A stretch of DNA of 54,987 bases from Planctomycetota bacterium (GCA_003671275.1 QWPB01000100.1:1-54987), one strand, 5' to 3'. Positions 46,497 to 54,878 are shown, numbered from the stretch's first letter. Translations and numbers: made by a program. Notes: a model not told the origin generated them from the letters alone.

Positions 46497-47441
46497 TCAA
46501 CGGACCGGACTTTTGATCTGGTCAGCTGTTTTCACTGCGGCGGCTTTCCCTGCGGGGATGAACAGCCGGGGCCGAACGGGTGCCGGGAAAAACAGCGGCT
46601 TACCTGTCGAAACCCGGGGAGCGATTGGCGTGATCATTCCGGGAGCTGGAGGGATACTGGCCACAGGCGTCTCAACGGCAGGCACGGGGGTCACCGCCTC
46701 AGAAACTGCGGGAGTGGAGATCGAGGAGGACCGCGGGGCCACGGGACGCTGGTCGACCGTCGCTGAAAATTCAGGTTGTTCCGCCACCGGGGTCAGTGCC
46801 GTCAGGTGCGGCGGGGGACAAATCCCACTCTCTGCCGAGACGGGGGCAATTGCCGGTGTCGTCACCGGGACAGTTTCCGGACTCGGCATCACCTGCAATC
46901 GCGATTCCTGCTGTGGCTCAGACTGTGCCAGCGACTTCAAGTGACTGATCTGGGAATCCACGAGCCGGTTGACCGCTTCGGTCACTTCGGATGCCTTGAG
47001 CGTCATCCGCCGATCCACGTACGGCTGAAGCTCCCGCAACATTCGAGCTTTTTCCTGTTGGGTTTCCGCGATACAGCGTGCGACAAGTGATCGCCGCAAC
47101 TCTTCCGTGGCTTTCGTCAGCCGACGCGTTTCATCGAGCACCTGAACATCATGCTGGGCCAGCTTGGCCGTCAATTCATTCACCAGGGCCTGTTGATTGG
47201 CCGCCAGTTCACGAACCTCGGTCAACTCCGACTGTAGTTTCGTTTCGACTTTATTGACTTGGTCGGTCAACTGGTCAGCCCTCTGACTCCAGTGTTCGCC
47301 CAGATCGCGGGCGTGCTGAGCGGCAACCATGTGCCCCATGACAAAGCCCACGCCCAGGAACAGCAACCCCAGCAGGCACGTGACCCGCAATTGTCGCCCC
47401 AGAGCCGAGTGGACCAGATCTTCGACCGATTCACGGTCCAT
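46497..47441 (-). CDS. Coiled-coil membrane protein of unknown function
   Basis: About 314 residues: one membrane helix near residues 23-39 (TCLLGLLFLGVGFVMGH), a long coiled coil (~45-190) and a Pro/Val/Ala-rich low-complexity tail. No family recognised. ATG 47441 has GGAG six bases upstream and is preferred over ATG 47492. It converges with the PilZ gene. Confidence 0.65.
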   Translation of the reverse strand: MDRESVEDLVHSALGRQLRVTCLLGLLFLGVGFVMGHMVAAQHARDLGEHWSQRADQLTDQVNKVETKLQSELTEVRELAANQQALVNELTAKLAQHDVQVLDETRRLTKATEELRRSLVARCIAETQQEKARMLRELQPYVDRRMTLKASEVTEAVNRLVDSQISHLKSLAQSEPQQESRLQVMPSPETVPVTTPAIAPVSAESGICPPPHLTALTPVAEQPEFSATVDQRPVAPRSSSISTPAVSEAVTPVPAVETPVASIPPAPGMITPIAPRVSTGKPLFFPAPVRPRLFIPAGKAAAVKTADQIKSPVR

Positions 47442-48251
47442 GCCGATCTCCGCGAAAGCAGACTGTCGAGCGCCCACAGTTTGTAGTGTCATGACATCAC
47501 TTCGGAATGGGTCGTGACGGGAGTAAGGGATGTACTCAATGTCCCTGCCAATCGTTATCGAGCGGTCATAACGGAAACTGTGGCACCCTCGATTCTCGCC
47601 GAAGATCAGGCAGATTGAGACTGATTACTACAACCAGCAAGGTCGTGCAATCTCCGCCGCAATGCTCACAGGAATTGACATCCCGCCTGCCACTTCGATT
47701 CAATGACGAATCAATCAGTGGGCCACCCCAAGCACCCTCTCAAAACCATCAACAACCCGCAACCCGTTATAAACGAACATGATGCAACAAGAGCACGATC
47801 GCCACCCCGCCAGCAATCACTTCCGATTATTCCAACGGTATCGATTGTGCTAATTATCCAGCATCAACCAATTATCCTGATTGCAACGCAACGGAAGACC
47901 ATGGGGGCGGGGTGAGACACCGCCAGATTCCTGCTGATCCCAGGATTCACCCTCTGTCGTTCCGGTTCCTTTCAGAGGCGGGTTTCCTGATTCGGGAACC
48001 CGCCTCTGTGCGTTTCCAAGTCGCTCCAAAATGGAACCCGCCAGAAGGTAGACATGACAGAAAGAGTGGCCTCGTGGGACAGTGGCACTTTCCTGAAACG
48101 GTGCCGACTGAGTTAAGTATGGAACCTGATCCGACTGCATCGCTCTCCCCCGTAACACCGGGAGTTCCCTTCGCGGGCGTGGACTCTGGTAGTCCCCGTG
48201 ATCTTTCCTGGATTAGAATGCAAAACCGATTTCGCCCTTCGGAGTTTGCGC
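47442..48251. other. Intergenic region of about 810 bases with a 15-bp hairpin
   Basis: No credible gene. The part around 47640-47890 is AT-richer than its surroundings and could hold promoters for the divergent flanking genes. A hairpin at 47973-48008 has 15-bp arms with one G-U pair and a TGATTC loop. No T-run follows it, so it could be an RNA leader or the 3' end of an unannotated small RNA. Confidence 0.5.
47973..48008. repeat. Strong 15-bp hairpin upstream of mntR
   Basis: The arms CAGAGGCGGGTTTCC (47973-47987) and GGGAACCCGCCTCTG (47994-48008) pair along their whole length, with one G-U pair. This lies about 240 bases before the mntR start, in a stretch where both flanking genes point away. 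It is therefore not an ordinary gene terminator. Confidence 0.6.
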
Positions 48252-48695
48252 GTGGCTGGTTCTTCTCAGCGTCCCAACCGACATTCTCGTACCCGTTCGG
48301 ATCATGCGACCGAACTGGCCGAAGACTACGTGGAAGCCATTGCCGCTCTCGTCGCCGAAAAGGGGATCTGCCGCGCTGTCGATCTGGCCCGACAGTTTCA
48401 GGTCACCCATGTGACGGTCAACCGCACGATTCAGCGACTCAAGAGGCAGGGGTTCGTCGACTCGGAACCCTACGGTCCGGTCATGCTGACCTCCGCCGGG
48501 CGTAAGATCGCCACCGCTTCGCACCGGCGGCACGAGACCGTCTCCCAGTTCCTGATTGCGCTGGGTGTCTCCGAAGCCACGGCTGCGGTCGACGCGGAGG
48601 GCATCGAGCACCATGTCAGCCCGGAGACTCTGGCCGCCATGGATGCCTTCGTAAAAGCACAAACAACGTCCCGGACGACTGGGGAATCCGCTTGA
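48252..48695 (+). CDS. mntR: Manganese-dependent transcriptional regulator MntR (DtxR family)
   Basis: A 147-residue DtxR-type regulator. The winged helix is QVTHVTVNRTIQRLKRQGFV. The metal ligands of MntR line up: Asp and Glu in AEDYVEAI, His in SHRRHETV, and Glu/Glu/His in DAEGIEHHVS. It should bind Mn2+ and repress or activate manganese transport genes. GTG 48252 has GGAG seven bases upstream. Its stop overlaps the TTG start of the following membrane protein (TTGA). No Mn transporter is in the window. Confidence 0.88.
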   Translation: MAGSSQRPNRHSRTRSDHATELAEDYVEAIAALVAEKGICRAVDLARQFQVTHVTVNRTIQRLKRQGFVDSEPYGPVMLTSAGRKIATASHRRHETVSQFLIALGVSEATAAVDAEGIEHHVSPETLAAMDAFVKAQTTSRTTGESA

Positions 48696-50305
48696 ATCCC
48701 GTGAGTCCGCCGCCGGTCATCCGTTCCCGTTTCCCGGGCGGGCCATTCGCGCGAATCGGTGGTTTGACACTCCTCTCGCTGGTTGTGCTGCTGACCTCAG
48801 CGATCCCGTTAGGAATCCCGGGTGAGTGGACGTGGGCTCGACGGGCTTTGCTTGAGATCGATCCACCGGCCATCCTGGGCGCTGCAATCCTCGGCCTGGG
48901 TTACTGGTTCGCTGTCCGCTGGGGCGACCGCTGGCTAACACTGTCTCCCCCCATTACGCCAGCCACCGAACCCGCACAGCTGCCGCGCCGACTGCTGCTG
49001 GCCAGTGTACTTCTGGGGCTGACCTGGCAAGGCGGGCTCCTGCTGCTCCCCCCCGATTATCAGGGAATCGCCCGCTCTCCTACGGTTTTGTACTACAAAC
49101 GGACCGAAGGGTACTTCTGGCAGGCAGCTTTCGAGATCACCGACACTCCACGGTTCCTGCGGGAGTACCACAAGTCCATTTCCGAGGGGAATGACCCGGA
49201 TCGATACCTGCATCTGGGGACCCACCCTCCCGGATTGACTCTGAGCTATCGCTTCGTACTGTCGCTCTTTGAACACTGCCCCCCACTGGCTGAATTCGTG
49301 ACCGCGACCGCTCCCCCCGCAGCACGCGAGGCCCTGGACACATTGCGTGATTTTCCGACGCCCCGCGGGCTGCCGCTGTCGTTGGCCGAAGAAGCCACCC
49401 TCTGGTCAGCCACGCTGTTGACGCTCATCGTGACAGCGATGACCAGCTGGCCCATCGGTCGGTTGGCCGCACGGATCGCGGGCCCCATGGCCGGATGGCG
49501 GGCAGCGGTGCTCTGGCCACTGGTACCAAGTCTCCTGGTGTTCTTTCCCAAGTCTGATCTGCTCTGTCCGGTGATTGCCACCTCCAGCTGCTGGCTCTGG
49601 CTGGAGGGGTGGTCGCGGAGGCGGTGGGGGCTCTGTTGTCTGGCCGGAGTGGGATTCTTCGGAGGGTTGATGCTGACCTTGGCATTGGCCCCCGTGGCCC
49701 TGCTGCTGGCGGTGCAGACCATTGCCGAACGCAGCACTCGTCGAGCCGAATTCGCATCACGGTCCCCCGGGCAAGATGTCCGGCTGGTCCTGGCAGCCAC
49801 AGCGGGACTGGTCGCCCCGATCATCGCCCTGTCGGTCTGGGGGGGCTGCCCGATCATCCGCATCTGGATCGAAAACCTGCGAAACCACGCCCTGTTTTAC
49901 ACCCACAATGCCCGCAGCTACGCCCTCTGGCTGTTGATCAATCCGCTTGAGGCCGCTCTGGCGATGGGGCTGCCGATCGCCAGTCTGGTGGGTCTGGGAC
50001 TGTGGCGCAGCCTGGGTTCGCGAACGCCCCGCCCCATGGAGTGGTCCCACAACATGGCCTGGCTGGCAGTCTGGGGGTTTTTATGGCTCTCTGGTAAAAA
50101 CATGGGTGAAGCAGCCCGGCTATGGATCTTCCTGGCTCCGTGGCCTGTGATTTCTGCAGCAGCCGTGACGGTGGCCCCCTCATCGGACTCCGCTTCTGCC
50201 AATCGTTTTTGGACCGTGATCCTCGGCCTGCAATTGCTGATGACGATCGTTACAACAAATGTCATTGATGGCTTTCACTTCGCGGAACTAATTCCTGCTC
50301 AATAG
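48692..50305 (+). CDS. Polytopic membrane protein, GT-C-like
   Basis: A 537-residue protein with roughly ten membrane helices and a first outside loop containing YLHLGTHPPGLTLSYR, a pattern found in GT-C/family-39-like proteins. The usual acidic residue near the first loop is not certain, so the enzyme role is tentative. TTG 48692 overlaps the mntR stop and has GGGGA six bases upstream. Its coupling to mntR is unusual and does not itself indicate manganese transport. Confidence 0.68.
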   Translation: MNPVSPPPVIRSRFPGGPFARIGGLTLLSLVVLLTSAIPLGIPGEWTWARRALLEIDPPAILGAAILGLGYWFAVRWGDRWLTLSPPITPATEPAQLPRRLLLASVLLGLTWQGGLLLLPPDYQGIARSPTVLYYKRTEGYFWQAAFEITDTPRFLREYHKSISEGNDPDRYLHLGTHPPGLTLSYRFVLSLFEHCPPLAEFVTATAPPAAREALDTLRDFPTPRGLPLSLAEEATLWSATLLTLIVTAMTSWPIGRLAARIAGPMAGWRAAVLWPLVPSLLVFFPKSDLLCPVIATSSCWLWLEGWSRRRWGLCCLAGVGFFGGLMLTLALAPVALLLAVQTIAERSTRRAEFASRSPGQDVRLVLAATAGLVAPIIALSVWGGCPIIRIWIENLRNHALFYTHNARSYALWLLINPLEAALAMGLPIASLVGLGLWRSLGSRTPRPMEWSHNMAWLAVWGFLWLSGKNMGEAARLWIFLAPWPVISAAAVTVAPSSDSASANRFWTVILGLQLLMTIVTTNVIDGFHFAELIPAQ

Positions 50306-50484
50306 CTTGCGGAATTTTCCCAATCGTGATGGGAACTTTCCCAATCATTAAAAATGATGAGCTGAGGTTGATTTTCTCTTCAGGTCGAATCATTCCGCCC
50401 CGACCGTCGCTTGAAATCGGTTCTACCGGGGGGGATACTGCGTGTCTCTTCTGTTGGTTCGACCCTCTATGGAAACGAGCTGCC

Positions 50485-50874
50485 ATGCTCAAAGCGAACG
50501 AACTGGACCTGTTCCGGTCTCAACTCATGCTCCTTCAGGCCCGAATTCAGGGTGATGTCGACCACCTGTCGGATGGAGCCCTCGATACGGGGGGAGATTC
50601 CAAAAGCCCGACGCACATGGCCGAACTGGGAACCGAGACCTACGAACAGGAGTTCTCGCTGCGGATGATGGAAAATGAGCAGGATGTTCTCGATGAGATT
50701 CGAGCGGCCCTGCATCGGATCGATGAAGGGATCTATGGAGTCTGCCAGTCCTGTGTCGACGATGGTCGTCCGCCCTCGAAGTGCAGCATTCCCAAGGTGC
50801 GATTGAAGTACATCCCCTACGCACGCAACTGCGTCGATTGTGAGCGGAAAAAAGAAGGGCACTTCGTCCGCTAG
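50485..50874 (+). CDS. TraR/DksA-type zinc finger protein
   Basis: A 129-residue protein: a long N-terminal coiled coil (~1-90), then a C4 zinc finger with CQSC and CVDC plus an extra Cys in PSKCSIPK. DksA proteins bind the secondary channel of RNA polymerase and tune initiation with ppGpp. The coiled-coil tip carries aspartates (GALDTGGDS), but whether these equal the catalytic pair of E. coli DksA is unclear. ATG 50485 is the first suitable start. A probable terminator follows at 50935. Confidence 0.88.
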   Translation: MLKANELDLFRSQLMLLQARIQGDVDHLSDGALDTGGDSKSPTHMAELGTETYEQEFSLRMMENEQDVLDEIRAALHRIDEGIYGVCQSCVDDGRPPSKCSIPKVRLKYIPYARNCVDCERKKEGHFVR

Positions 50875-50934
50875 TACCCTGTCACATTGGATGATTTGGG
50901 ATTCGAGCCGAAACGCACGAGCGTCCGGTTCCAG

Positions 50935-50960
50935 CGGGGAGTGAGCCCCCGTTCCTTTTT
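50935..50960 (+). terminator. Rho-independent terminator after the DksA-type gene
   Basis: CGGGG (50935-50939) pairs with CCCCG (50947-50951) around a 7-base loop, and is followed by TTCCTTTTT. It lies 60 bases past the DksA-type stop. Confidence 0.65.
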
Positions 50961-50967
50961 GTCACGC

Positions 50968-51046
50968 CGGGGATCATCCCCGAGACGCGACGTGTCTGTT
51001 TCCAATCACCACACCCCGGTGTCTGCCCTGCAGGCAACCGGGGTGT
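50968..51046 (+). promoter_or_regulatory. Two hairpins in the leader of the 3'-5' exonuclease gene
   Basis: CGGGG-ATCAT-CCCCG (50968-50982) is followed by a stronger stem: ACACCCCGGT (51011-51020) with ACCGGGGTGT (51037-51046), and an inner TGCC/GGCA stem. The latter ends eight bases before the GGGGAG that precedes ATG 51065. It may tune translation or end read-through from upstream. Confidence 0.4.
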
Positions 51047-51064
51047 TCCCTATCGGGGAGCCGC

Positions 51065-51937
51065 ATGTCCACCCCGCAGAATGTTTCGTACCTGATCTTT
51101 GATATCGAAACCGTGGCTGACGGGGCGCTGGTTTCCAAGATCCGCTACCCCGGAGAAAACCTCGGCCCGGAGGAGGCGATCCAGCGGCACCGGGCAGAAC
51201 TCATGGAACAGTTCGGCAAAGACATCCTGCCCGCCACGTTCATGCTGCCAGCGTGCCTGGTGGTCGCCAAGGTCGGGCCGGATTTTCGACTGCTCGATCT
51301 GGTCTCACTCGACGAACCCAAATACCGCCCGCATCTGATCGTGAAGAACTTTTGGCAAGGCTGGAAACGGTACAACAAGCCCGTCCTCGTGACATTTAAC
51401 GGACGAGGATACGACTTGCCCGTCCTGGAGTTCGCCGCTTACCGCTACGGCCTCTCCGTCCCCGAATGGTTCAACATCGGGGCCCCGTCGTACGAGCAAT
51501 CTCGCAACCGCTACAACGTCAGCTCGCACCTGGATCTCTACGATCTGTTCTCCAACTACGGCGCGGTTCGAGTCAGTGGCGGACTGAACCTGATGGCGAA
51601 CATCATCGGTAAACCGGGCAAATCCGGAATCGATGGCTCGCAGGTTCAGGACTACTACAACGCCGGACGGACACAGGAAATTGCCGACTACTGCCGGTGC
51701 GATGTTCTGGATACCTACTTCGTATTTCTCCGCAGCCGCGTCATGCTCGGGCGGCTGTCTCTCGATGATGAGCACAAACTGGTCGCCGACGCCAAGAGCT
51801 GGATCGAAGCCCGTGCCGGTTCCCAGCCGGGCTTGAAACACTACCTCGACCACTGGGGCGACTGGCAGCCGCCCATCGACGAAAAGGTTGCCGAAGAAAA
51901 AACCAGCGAGGGTGCTGCCAGCGAGCCGCCCGCATAA
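51065..51937 (+). CDS. DEDDy-type 3'-5' exonuclease (PolB-like)
   Basis: A 290-residue RNase H-fold exonuclease related to the proofreading domain of family B polymerases. ExoI is FDIET (D13, E15), ExoII is [12 protein letters not shown], and ExoIII is [13 protein letters not shown] (YxxxD). Standalone forms are widespread in bacteria; the substrate, DNA or RNA, is not known. ATG 51065 has GGGGAG four bases upstream. The last ~20 residues are an acidic, disordered tail. Confidence 0.85.
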   Translation: MSTPQNVSYLIFDIETVADGALVSKIRYPGENLGPEEAIQRHRAELMEQFGKDILPATFMLPACLVVAKVGPDFRLLDLVSLDEPKYRPHLIVKNFWQGWKRYNKPVLVTFNGRGYDLPVLEFAAYRYGLSVPEWFNIGAPSYEQSRNRYNVSSHLDLYDLFSNYGAVRVSGGLNLMANIIGKPGKSGIDGSQVQDYYNAGRTQEIADYCRCDVLDTYFVFLRSRVMLGRLSLDDEHKLVADAKSWIEARAGSQPGLKHYLDHWGDWQPPIDEKVAEEKTSEGAASEPPA

Positions 51938-52580
51938 CCGCCGATGAACCATCCCGAGGGCCCCGTGACTTCGGTGGCATGAGTTGATCTCGCTCCCACT
52001 CTCCCGTGCACACGGGAAAGTGTCGCCTGAGGGCTGGTCTTCCGAGAAGACGGCAGGGTGGCCCGGATGCTGCTTTGAGCGTCTGGGCTGTGAAACAACA
52101 AGAGCTTACACGAGACACGCGTCTCTCGCCCCCTCTTGTTCCTGCGTCATCCACACATCCCAAGCGATGTCTGGTTCACCCAAATCAAGAGACTTCTGGG
52201 GCACCACGGCAACTCACTCCGGATGATTGCGCTCGTGCCGGGGGCTCACCTCGCCCCAGCCACGCCCGCCGCCTCCGCGCTTTGGCTACACCCCGTTCAT
52301 TGACTTCCCTGGCGGCTCGGTCAGAGCATTTTGATCTGAGACAGCGTTTGCCAACGATTCCCCGGGCATGTGCAGTCTCAACCTTTCATGTGTGCACTTC
52401 GTGCGAACTGCGACAGTTCGGCACACTTACGAACAGCCGCGTTCGATATCCACATTTGCTTGGTGAGAAAGACATTATTTACCACATTCAGGGGCTGACC
52501 GTTTGCGGATTTGCAGCATAGCCTAAGGTTGTCACGAGTCAGCGCTCGTTCCCAAGCCAACCTTTCCGCGGAGGGGAATC
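51938..52580. other. Repeat-bearing intergenic region upstream of the cytochrome gene
   Basis: About 640 bases without a credible gene. It holds repeat family C copy 1 (52056-52104) and a half copy of repeat family A (52547-52557, CGTTCCCAAGC). An open frame at 52006-52521 is built partly from these repeats and is rejected. Confidence 0.55.
52056..52104. repeat. Dispersed hairpin repeat family C, copy 1
   Basis: Forty-nine bases that match 54752-54800 at 44 positions. The core stem pairs CGGATGCT (52064-52071) with AGCGTCTG (52078-52085) around GCTTTG, using two G-U pairs. In the other copy these are Watson-Crick pairs. Confidence 0.7.
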
Positions 52581-53864
52581 ATGGACCATGCTGATGGGAT
52601 CTGTTCAACACGGACGAAGCCCAGCACCCGTTCTTCGAAGATGCGCCGCATATTGACAGCAGCGCTGGTCTGTGGGTTTGTGTTGGTGGGAATCGCAACG
52701 ATTCAATGGTTCTCGCCAGAGCTGGACGCCGATCAGGTCAACGCCAAATCCAAGGCGAAAAAGAAGCCGACGACGCCGAGGTATACAGTCCTTGCATTCA
52801 ACGAACTGGGCATGCATTGCATGAACCAGGATTTCTCGGAGATCTGCATCCTTCCTCCGTTCAATACACTTCAAGCACAGGTCATCGACCGAAACGGTGA
52901 AGAGCCTCACGTTGTTACCCAGGGAGTCACTGTCCAGTTCGCCGTGCCGGGGAACTCGACTTCTTCCAATAAGACAAACTTCTGGGATTTCGCCCCCGAT
53001 CTGTTTGGAGTGGCGTTACCGTCTGATGTCGGACTGACTGGCAACACGCTGGCGGGAGCCATGAAGTCCAAGGGAGATGGACGTTGGGAAACCTCCGGTA
53101 TTCCCCTGACTCCGCTCACCGACAAGCTCCGGAATGACCCATTCCAGCTGGCGCTTGTGACGGTCAAGGACTCCAAAGGGAAACTGCTGGCCACGACGCA
53201 AGCTGTTGTCCCGGTCTCCTGGGAGATTAACTGTAATCTCTGTCACACGACACCAGGCATCAGTGTGGCGACTGACATTCTCCGGAAACACGACAAACTG
53301 CACGGGACCACACTTGAGACGATGAAGCCGGTGCTGTGTGCCAGCTGTCATGCGGACCCTGCACTGGGAGCCCCCGGAGTTCCCAGCGTTTCTGCGTTCT
53401 CGCATGCGATGCACAGATCGCATTCCACGCGTATGAGTTCCATTTCGGGACAGGTGGCAAACTCCTGCTATGCCTGTCATCCCGGAGTTCAGACGGAGTG
53501 CCAGCGTGATGTTCATCTCGCCGCTGGAATCACCTGCACGGATTGCCATGGGAGTATGGCGGCCGTGGGGGACATGTCTCGGGTGCCTTGGCAAGATGAG
53601 CCGACGTGTGGCCAGTGTCATCAGGCAATCAATCCCAAATTTGACTACGAAGAGCCGGGCAAGCTGTTCAAGGAATCTCGTGGTCACGGGGGAGTGTACT
53701 GCGCAACTTGCCACGGACCCCAACATGCCACGGGTCCGGCTGTGACAGCTGCCGACAATGTGCAGGCCGTTCTGCATCAGGGCCATCCGGGAGTGATCTC
53801 GGACTGTACGGTCTGCCACACGAAGACGCCGAAAGAAAAGTTCTTTCACTCTCGCGACGACTGA
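52581..53864 (+). CDS. Exported multihaem cytochrome c (seven CXXCH)
   Basis: A 427-residue protein with an N-terminal membrane or signal segment (~23-43). A beta-rich domain follows (LAFNELGMHCMNQDFSEICI...), then a haem-rich C-terminal half with seven CXXCH sites: CNLCH (C218), CASCH, CYACH, CTDCH, CGQCH, CATCH and CTVCH. Many extra histidines suit bis-His ligation. It is probably periplasmic or surface-attached and carries electrons, with an unknown partner. GGAGGGG precedes ATG 52581, which is preferred over ATG 52641. It sits between repeat-rich stretches. Confidence 0.88.
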   Translation: MDHADGICSTRTKPSTRSSKMRRILTAALVCGFVLVGIATIQWFSPELDADQVNAKSKAKKKPTTPRYTVLAFNELGMHCMNQDFSEICILPPFNTLQAQVIDRNGEEPHVVTQGVTVQFAVPGNSTSSNKTNFWDFAPDLFGVALPSDVGLTGNTLAGAMKSKGDGRWETSGIPLTPLTDKLRNDPFQLALVTVKDSKGKLLATTQAVVPVSWEINCNLCHTTPGISVATDILRKHDKLHGTTLETMKPVLCASCHADPALGAPGVPSVSAFSHAMHRSHSTRMSSISGQVANSCYACHPGVQTECQRDVHLAAGITCTDCHGSMAAVGDMSRVPWQDEPTCGQCHQAINPKFDYEEPGKLFKESRGHGGVYCATCHGPQHATGPAVTAADNVQAVLHQGHPGVISDCTVCHTKTPKEKFFHSRDD

Positions 53865-53892
53865 TGTTGCGGCTTGGGGGAAACTGCGATCT

Positions 53893-53950
53893 CGTTCCCA
53901 AGCTCCGGTTTGGGAACGCCTATCCTCGAAGCTCTGCTTCGCCCGCGTGC
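53893..53950. repeat. Two-hairpin repeat family A, copy 1
   Basis: The first hairpin is CGTTCCCAA (53893-53901) with TTGGGAACG (53910-53918). After eight bases a second hairpin follows, GAAGC-TCT-GCTTC (53928-53940), and then CGCCCGCGTGC. Copy 2 at 54828 keeps the order and spacing, and its first stem differs by two compensated base pairs. Confidence 0.75.
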
Positions 53951-54041
53951 CAGACGAGTTGCTCGACTGCCAGTCCGCACGACCTCAAACCTGTGAGACG
54001 GGGTGGCCCAGACGCCGCTTTGCGGAGCTTGGGAGGTGTGC

Positions 54042-54064
54042 CACTGCTGGCTTGTCCAGCAGTG
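54042..54064. repeat. Hairpin repeat family B, copy 1
   Basis: CACTGCTGG (54042-54050) and CCAGCAGTG (54056-54064) form a perfect 9-bp stem with the loop CTTGT. A longer copy lies at 54211-54237. Confidence 0.7.
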
Positions 54065-54210
54065 CGATGCGCTGAGGGCTCGTGACCTGATACCCCAGTC
54101 ACTCCGACAATCCGGACTTCACCAAAACTGAAAACAGATGGACACACCCACGTTCCAGGTACGTCCGGGGCTTCCCATGAGACTCTTGTCTCTTCAGCGA
54201 ACATCCAGCG

Positions 54211-54237
54211 GCCACTGCTGGGCAAGCCAGCAGTGGC
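54211..54237. repeat. Hairpin repeat family B, copy 2
   Basis: GCCACTGCTGG (54211-54221) and CCAGCAGTGGC (54227-54237) form a perfect 11-bp stem with the loop GCAAG, nearly the reverse complement of the copy 1 loop. Confidence 0.7.
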
Positions 54238-54314
54238 ACCCCCAGCCCCCCTCTTTTGCTCTCGCAGAATCAAAGTTCGTGTCCCATTAGCAGTGCCACC
54301 CAGCCCTCCGTGGT

Positions 54315-54710
54315 TTAGGAATACAAGAAGCACCAACAGGTGAGATACCCTTTTCGAAGCATCGTCTCGTATCTGTGATTGCCATCGAAAATTCGAAGTC
54401 TTCCATTATGAGAGTGAACGATGAGTGGAGGGAGTTCGGTCAGGTCTGAGAGGCTTGTCAGAATCTCAAGTACGCGATCTTCCCACTTGTCCAAATCCTC
54501 GGGCCAGTCGAGCCCCTCTTCTGGACCACAAATACGCTCAAGCCCCGTAATGGCGACCTCTATGGGGCCATGCCATTTCGGCACTGCCTTCTTGATTGCA
54601 TCGTGCAATCCCTTGTTTTTCCACTTTGGACAGTCCAAGTAACGAAGAACCCACTCCTGAGTGCGCCCCGAGGTCGAGTACTCTTTGGCACTCGCGAGAT
54701 TGAATTCCAT
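54315..54710 (-). CDS. Small ParB/sulfiredoxin-like protein
   Basis: A 131-residue protein whose C-terminal half ends with LPPLIVHSHNGRLRIFDGNHRYETML, the ParB/Srx-fold pattern (strand, then DGNHR). The N-terminal half is helical. Such stand-alone domains occur in nucleotide-dependent and mobile-element proteins. The function here is unknown. ATG 54710 has GGAGA upstream. Base composition is lower in GC than in neighbouring genes, and repeats flank it, so recent transfer is possible. Confidence 0.65.
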   Translation of the reverse strand: MEFNLASAKEYSTSGRTQEWVLRYLDCPKWKNKGLHDAIKKAVPKWHGPIEVAITGLERICGPEEGLDWPEDLDKWEDRVLEILTSLSDLTELPPLIVHSHNGRLRIFDGNHRYETMLRKGYLTCWCFLYS

Positions 54711-54751
54711 TTACTTCTCCAACCTTCTTGATGTTGAAGACCACACTGCCG

Positions 54752-54800
54752 GGGTGACCCAGACGCTGCTTTGAGCGTCTGGGTTGTGGAACAACAAGAG
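54752..54800. repeat. Dispersed hairpin repeat family C, copy 2
   Basis: Matches 52056-52104 at 44 of 49 positions. The stem CAGACGCT (54760-54767) with AGCGTCTG (54774-54781) is perfectly Watson-Crick around GCTTTG. Confidence 0.7.
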
Positions 54801-54827
54801 GGTACGGAGGACACGTTCCACAACTCT

Positions 54828-54878
54828 CGTGACCAAGCTCCAGTTTGGTCACGCATATCCCCGAAGCTCTGCTTCGCC
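54828..54878. repeat. Two-hairpin repeat family A, copy 2
   Basis: CGTGACCAA (54828-54836) pairs with TTGGTCACG (54845-54853). After eight bases comes GAAGC-TCT-GCTTC (54863-54875). The loop GCTCCAGT differs from copy 1 at one position only. The two altered bases in the left arm are matched by two in the right arm. Confidence 0.75.

Larger units (their letters stand above)
53865..54314. other. Repeat-rich intergenic region
   Basis: No credible gene in 450 bases. It contains family A copy 1 (53893-53950), a degenerate copy of family C (about 53999-54034) and two related hairpins of family B (54042-54064 and 54211-54237). Confidence 0.6.

Noticed and set aside
46062-46766. 234-residue open frame spanning the PilZ and coiled-coil genes
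   Set aside because: It crosses two better-supported genes and the hairpins between them; its composition is that of a shadow frame.
50898-50920. T-arm-like word (GGGATTCGAGCC) suggesting a tRNA
   Set aside because: No acceptor stem, anticodon arm or D arm can be fitted around it.
52006-52521. 171-residue open frame upstream of the cytochrome gene
   Set aside because: Its sequence includes a dispersed repeat copy that recurs at 54752, and there is no ribosome site or known domain.
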